The translations under genes and the position numbers were made by a program. This document shows positions 5,980 through 8,565 of a DNA stretch of 8,565 bases, piece after piece. The stretch is taken from the NCBI GenBank assembly GCA_016210705.1, contig JACQTR010000002.1:1-8565 (forward strand), read 5' to 3'. The notes below the pieces were generated by a model. It was not told the origin of the DNA. It ran no database searches and saw only the letters and a program-made list of their open reading frames with translations. How positions within the stretch are numbered: position 1 is the stretch's first letter; every line of letters begins with the position of its first letter. The stretch comes from Chloroflexota bacterium (GTDB lineage Bacteria; Chloroflexota; Dehalococcoidia; JACQTR01).

Positions 5980-6834
5980 ATCGAGGAGAGCAGGCACCCG
6001 CTTCTCCCAACCAATGGGCATGATGTGAACCCCTTGGCAGAGGGGCCTCATCTCTCGGATAAGGCGAGCGGCGATCTCGATACTTTTTTGAGCCTTGTTG
6101 GGTGCCTTATCCATCTCTTCGATGAGGTTTTCAGGCACATGGACACCGGCCACGTTTTTGTTCATGAAACGAGCCATGGCTGCCGATTTGAGAAGAACGA
6201 TCCCGACCATCACCGGTACATTGAGATAGCTAACTTTATCCATAAATCTGGCAAAGGTCTCAGGCTCGTAGACGGCTTGAGTTTGAAAGAATTGGGCCCC
6301 CGCCTTGACCTTCTTCTCCATCTTGATGATCTGCAGCTCTACGGGATCTCCACCGGGAGTTACAACTGCCCCTAAGGAGAACTGGGGTTTACCTTTTAAT
6401 TCCTTGCCTGCCAAGTCTTGTCCCTTTTGTAACAGACTGGCTGCCTGAAGCAGAGATACAGAGTCTAGATCGAAGACGGGCTTAGCCTGGGGGTGATCAC
6501 CCAAAGAGACATGGTCCCCGGTGAGACATAGGATATTCTGAACCCCTAAGACATAGGCGCTTAGAAGATCAGATTGAAGAGCAATACGATTGCGATCGCG
6601 ACAGGTTATCTGAAAAACCGGTTCCAGACCACGATCTTTTAGCAAGTGGCAAAGAGGAAGAGAGCCCAGCCTCATCACCGAACTTTGTTGATCCGTAACA
6701 TTGAAGGCATCCACTCTTCCCCGCAATAACTCGGCATCCTCTAAAGCCTCGGTAAGGTCTACCCCTTTAGGTGGTCCGATCTCAACAGTAACCACAAATT
6801 TCTTAGCTTCAAAAAGCTCGTTTAAAAGAGCCAC
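5965..6834 (-). CDS. metF: 5,10-methylenetetrahydrofolate reductase, flavin subunit MetF
   Basis: TIM-barrel flavoprotein of 289 residues that reduces methylene-tetrahydrofolate to methyl-tetrahydrofolate for methionine synthesis and, in acetyl-CoA-pathway organisms, for the methyl branch. Family features are VEIGPPKG at 17-24 (Glu18, the expected catalytic acid), NVTDQQS at 45-51, QITCRDRN at 75-82, LTGDH at 104-108 (Asp107, flavin contact), AGAQFFQTQ at 178-186, PVMVGI at 207-212 and HIMPIGWE at 270-277. The start is GTG 6834: a TAA two codons upstream closes the frame, and AGGAGG lies ten bases away. An ATG at 6841 between the two is out of frame. The gene is convergent with its likely partner metV and divergent from thyX, with a promoter of its own. 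The short form, without the C-terminal regulatory domain of eukaryotes, is normal for bacteria. Confidence 0.94.
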   Translation of the reverse strand: MALLNELFEAKKFVVTVEIGPPKGVDLTEALEDAELLRGRVDAFNVTDQQSSVMRLGSLPLCHLLKDRGLEPVFQITCRDRNRIALQSDLLSAYVLGVQNILCLTGDHVSLGDHPQAKPVFDLDSVSLLQAASLLQKGQDLAGKELKGKPQFSLGAVVTPGGDPVELQIIKMEKKVKAGAQFFQTQAVYEPETFARFMDKVSYLNVPVMVGIVLLKSAAMARFMNKNVAGVHVPENLIEEMDKAPNKAQKSIEIAARLIREMRPLCQGVHIMPIGWEKRVPALLDAAGL

Positions 6835-6873
6835 TATACATTAACCTCCTTGGCCATTTGAACAAGTTTTTTT

Positions 6874-6903
6874 ATTATATCTCTTTTTGTTCTCGCCTGT
6901 CTA
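6874..6903 (-). promoter_or_regulatory. Predicted promoter of metF
   Basis: On the minus strand, TAGACA (6903-6898, 5 of 6) and a perfect TATAAT (6879-6874) with an 18-base spacer. The expected transcription start is near 6867, giving a leader of about 33 bases that includes AGGAGG. It points away from the thyX promoter, with 29 bases between the two -35 hexamers. Confidence 0.65.
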
Positions 6904-6932
6904 GAAAGTTGGAGAAAAAAGACGCAAAAAGG

Positions 6933-6961
6933 TTGCCCTTTTATTCAAGGTCTTGTATAAT
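6933..6961 (+). promoter_or_regulatory. Predicted promoter of thyX-folD
   Basis: TTGCCC (6933-6938, 4 of 6) and a perfect TATAAT (6956-6961) with an ideal 17-base spacer. The expected transcription start is near 6968, giving a leader of about 32 bases. There is no strong Shine-Dalgarno in that leader; GGAT at 6991-6994 is the best candidate. Confidence 0.6.
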
Positions 6962-6999
6962 TTCTCTGGTTTGCTATTACAAATATTTCTGGATATCCC

Positions 7000-7668
7000 T
7001 TGCAGGTAACCTTAATCGCTTACACCCCCGATCCTGAGCTAGTCATAGCTGCTGCCGCTCGCTTATCGGCTTCTCCTAGTAGCACCACTAAGATCATGGA
7101 GAAGATGTCGCCGCAGCGGGTGGATAGCTTACTGGCCCATCTCTTAGCATCGGGGCATTTATCCCCTTTCGAGCACGCCAGTTTTACTCTTGCCATCGAT
7201 GGTATTTCCCGTGCGACCAGTCATCAACTGGTGCGTCATCGCATCGCCAGCTATACCCAGCAAAGCCAACGTTACGTGCCCTTTACCCAGTTTCATTACG
7301 TAACTCCGGAGACCATAGCCTCTGATCCCGAGCTCCTTGTCCGCTATCAACAAGCTGTGGCCGCCGCCCACCAACTATATAGTCAAATGCTGGATGCTGG
7401 CATACCTGCCGAAGACGCCCGTTTTATACTTCCCAATGCCGCCGCTACCAGCTTGGTCATGACCATGAATGCGCGGGAGTTGATGCATGTTTGTGCCCAG
7501 CGGCTATGTCTGCGCGCTCAGTGGGAGATCGTCCAGCTCTTCGAGAAGGTAAAAATAGAAGTACAAAAGGTGGCCCCGCGCATTGGTGCCGAACTTAAGC
7601 CCAAATGTTATCATATGGGCTACTGTGATGAGCAGGAAAGCTGTGGCCTTATGCCCACTTTGGGCTAA
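7000..7668 (+). CDS. thyX: Flavin-dependent thymidylate synthase ThyX
   Basis: Makes dTMP from dUMP using methylene-tetrahydrofolate as carbon donor and reduced FAD as hydride source, releasing tetrahydrofolate rather than dihydrofolate. The 222-residue length is normal for this homotetrameric family. The diagnostic RHRX7S motif is RHRIASYTQQS at 79-89. Also visible are SGHLSPFEHASFT (51-63), the FAD and dUMP region QSQRYV (88-93) and LPNAAATSLVMTMNAREL (144-161). The C-terminal tail has three cysteines (203, 209, 215) in PKCYHMGYCDEQESCG. The start is TTG at 7000, which gives the standard N terminus MQVTLIAYTPDPE; no ATG or GTG in frame is close, and the ribosome site is weak. folD follows after 38 bases on the same strand, so ThyX sits beside an enzyme that supplies its folate substrate. 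Confidence 0.96.
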   Translation: MQVTLIAYTPDPELVIAAAARLSASPSSTTKIMEKMSPQRVDSLLAHLLASGHLSPFEHASFTLAIDGISRATSHQLVRHRIASYTQQSQRYVPFTQFHYVTPETIASDPELLVRYQQAVAAAHQLYSQMLDAGIPAEDARFILPNAAATSLVMTMNARELMHVCAQRLCLRAQWEIVQLFEKVKIEVQKVAPRIGAELKPKCYHMGYCDEQESCGLMPTLG

Positions 7669-7706
7669 GGCCTATTGAAAATACTAACCAGAGCAAGGGG
7701 GAAAAG

Positions 7707-8565
7707 TTGACAGCCAAAATAATAGACGGCAACAAAATAGCGGAGGAGATTCGTGCCGAGGTAGCGGCCCAAGTTCAGGACCTAAAGGAGAGACAGAACA
7801 TATCGCCAGGGTTAGCAGTCGTGCTAGTGGGAGAAAACCCTGCCTCGGTATCTTATGTCACTGGCAAGGCCAAGGCCTGTCAGGAAACCGGAATCCATGA
7901 GGAGACCATACGATTGCCTGAATCGACCACCGAAGAAGAGCTTTTAGCACTTATCGATAGATTAAATCAAGACCCCCACTTCCACGGGATATTAGTACAG
8001 ATGCCTTTGCCTAAGCGAATCAACGAGAATAAGATTATCAATGCTCTGAAACCGGAGAAAGATGTGGATGGCTTCCATCCGGTGAACGTGGGTAAACTCC
8101 TTATCGGCGAGCCCAATTTCATCCCCTGTACACCCCACGGTGTACAGCAGATGTTGATTCGTAGCGGTTATGACCCCTCGGGCAAGCATGTGGTCATTTG
8201 TGGCCGTAGCAACTTAGTAGGGAAACCTCTAGCGGCCATCTTGGTTCAGAAAAGGGAAGGGGCCAATGCTACCGTGACTATATGTCATACGGGCAGCAAA
8301 AATATGGGTAATTACACTCGCCAAGGAGATATTTTAGTAGCTGCTGCTGGCAGCCCTCGATTAATAACAGCCGACATGGTTAAAGAGGGAGCAGTGGTCA
8401 TCGATGTTGGGGTCAATCGGGTTAGTGACCCTACTCGCAAGAGCGGCTTTCGCTTAGTGGGCGACGTGGACTTTGAAGCTGTAAAAGAAAAGGCGGAAGC
8501 CATTACCCCTGTTCCAGGGGGGGTAGGGCCAATGACTGTAACCATGCTTTTGGTCAATACTGTAA
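7707..8565 (+). CDS. folD: Methylenetetrahydrofolate dehydrogenase / methenyltetrahydrofolate cyclohydrolase FolD (cut by right edge)
   Basis: Bifunctional enzyme interconverting methylene-, methenyl- and 10-formyl-tetrahydrofolate with NAD(P). 286 codons are present and open to the window edge. Known members are about 280-300 residues, so only a few codons are missing. Seen in order: KIIDGNKIAEEI at 4-15, SVSYVTGKAKACQETGI at 47-63 with Tyr50 and catalytic Lys54, VQMPLPKRI at 97-105, PEKDVDGFHPVNVGKL at 116-131, GRSNLVGKPLA at 166-176 in the nucleotide-binding Rossmann part, DILVAAAGSP at 208-217, VIDVGVNR at 231-238, GDVDF at 252-256 and TPVPGGVGPMTVTMLL at 267-282. The start is TTG 7707, preceded at five bases by AAGGGGG. 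It is probably co-transcribed with thyX. Confidence 0.95.
   Translation, partial: MTAKIIDGNKIAEEIRAEVAAQVQDLKERQNISPGLAVVLVGENPASVSYVTGKAKACQETGIHEETIRLPESTTEEELLALIDRLNQDPHFHGILVQMPLPKRINENKIINALKPEKDVDGFHPVNVGKLLIGEPNFIPCTPHGVQQMLIRSGYDPSGKHVVICGRSNLVGKPLAAILVQKREGANATVTICHTGSKNMGNYTRQGDILVAAAGSPRLITADMVKEGAVVIDVGVNRVSDPTRKSGFRLVGDVDFEAVKEKAEAITPVPGGVGPMTVTMLLVNTV

Noticed and set aside
6025..6375. Plus-strand frame opposite metF
   Set aside because: Antisense shadow of a complete MetF barrel.
7159..8557. Minus-strand frames opposite thyX and folD
   Set aside because: Both stretches encode uninterrupted, motif-bearing ThyX and FolD on the plus strand.

Overview
The window is about 8.6 kb of densely packed bacterial DNA with nine protein-coding genes. 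There are no RNA genes, mobile elements or CRISPR arrays that I can see, and the longest gap between genes is about 165 bases. Shine-Dalgarno sequences are strong (AGGAGG, GGGAGG, AAGGGGG) and several promoters look like good sigma-70/sigma-A sites. A two-subunit-type methylenetetrahydrofolate reductase (MetF plus the cysteine-rich MetV), a flavin-dependent thymidylate synthase (ThyX) and a cobalamin-type radical SAM enzyme point to a strict anaerobe with an acetyl-CoA-pathway style of one-carbon metabolism. An anaerobic Firmicute or a Dehalococcoidia-like Chloroflexota would fit. That placement is inference and weak.

Left part, minus strand, read right to left: acpS (holo-ACP synthase), nnr (bifunctional NAD(P)HX repair enzyme), a B12-binding radical SAM protein resembling hopanoid C-3 methylase HpnR, fabF (beta-ketoacyl-ACP synthase II) and the 5' part of recJ (single-strand exonuclease), which runs off the left edge. 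acpS and nnr overlap by ATGA. A second promoter with an 88-base leader lies between nnr and the radical SAM gene. The radical SAM gene, fabF and recJ are separated by only 18 and 5 bases. AcpS activates the carrier protein that FabF elongates on, so this block has a lipid-synthesis flavour, and the radical SAM enzyme may act on a lipid.

Right part, one-carbon metabolism: metV (+), metF (-), thyX (+) and folD (+, cut by the right edge a few codons before its expected end). All four enzymes meet at methylene-tetrahydrofolate: FolD makes or consumes it, MetF/MetV reduce it to methyl-tetrahydrofolate, and ThyX spends it on dTMP. metV and metF, normally co-directional partners, are convergent here with 4 bases between their stops, and a GC-rich hairpin spans both stops. 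metF and thyX are divergent, with promoters back to back across a short stretch of phased A-tracts. All four genes begin with GTG or TTG.

The most notable points are the convergent metV/metF pair, the HpnR-like gene next to fabF, a probable CTG start for fabF, a predicted leaderless acpS transcript, and a structured leader ahead of the radical SAM gene. I found no clearly new biological system; most of the window is core metabolism in an unusual arrangement.
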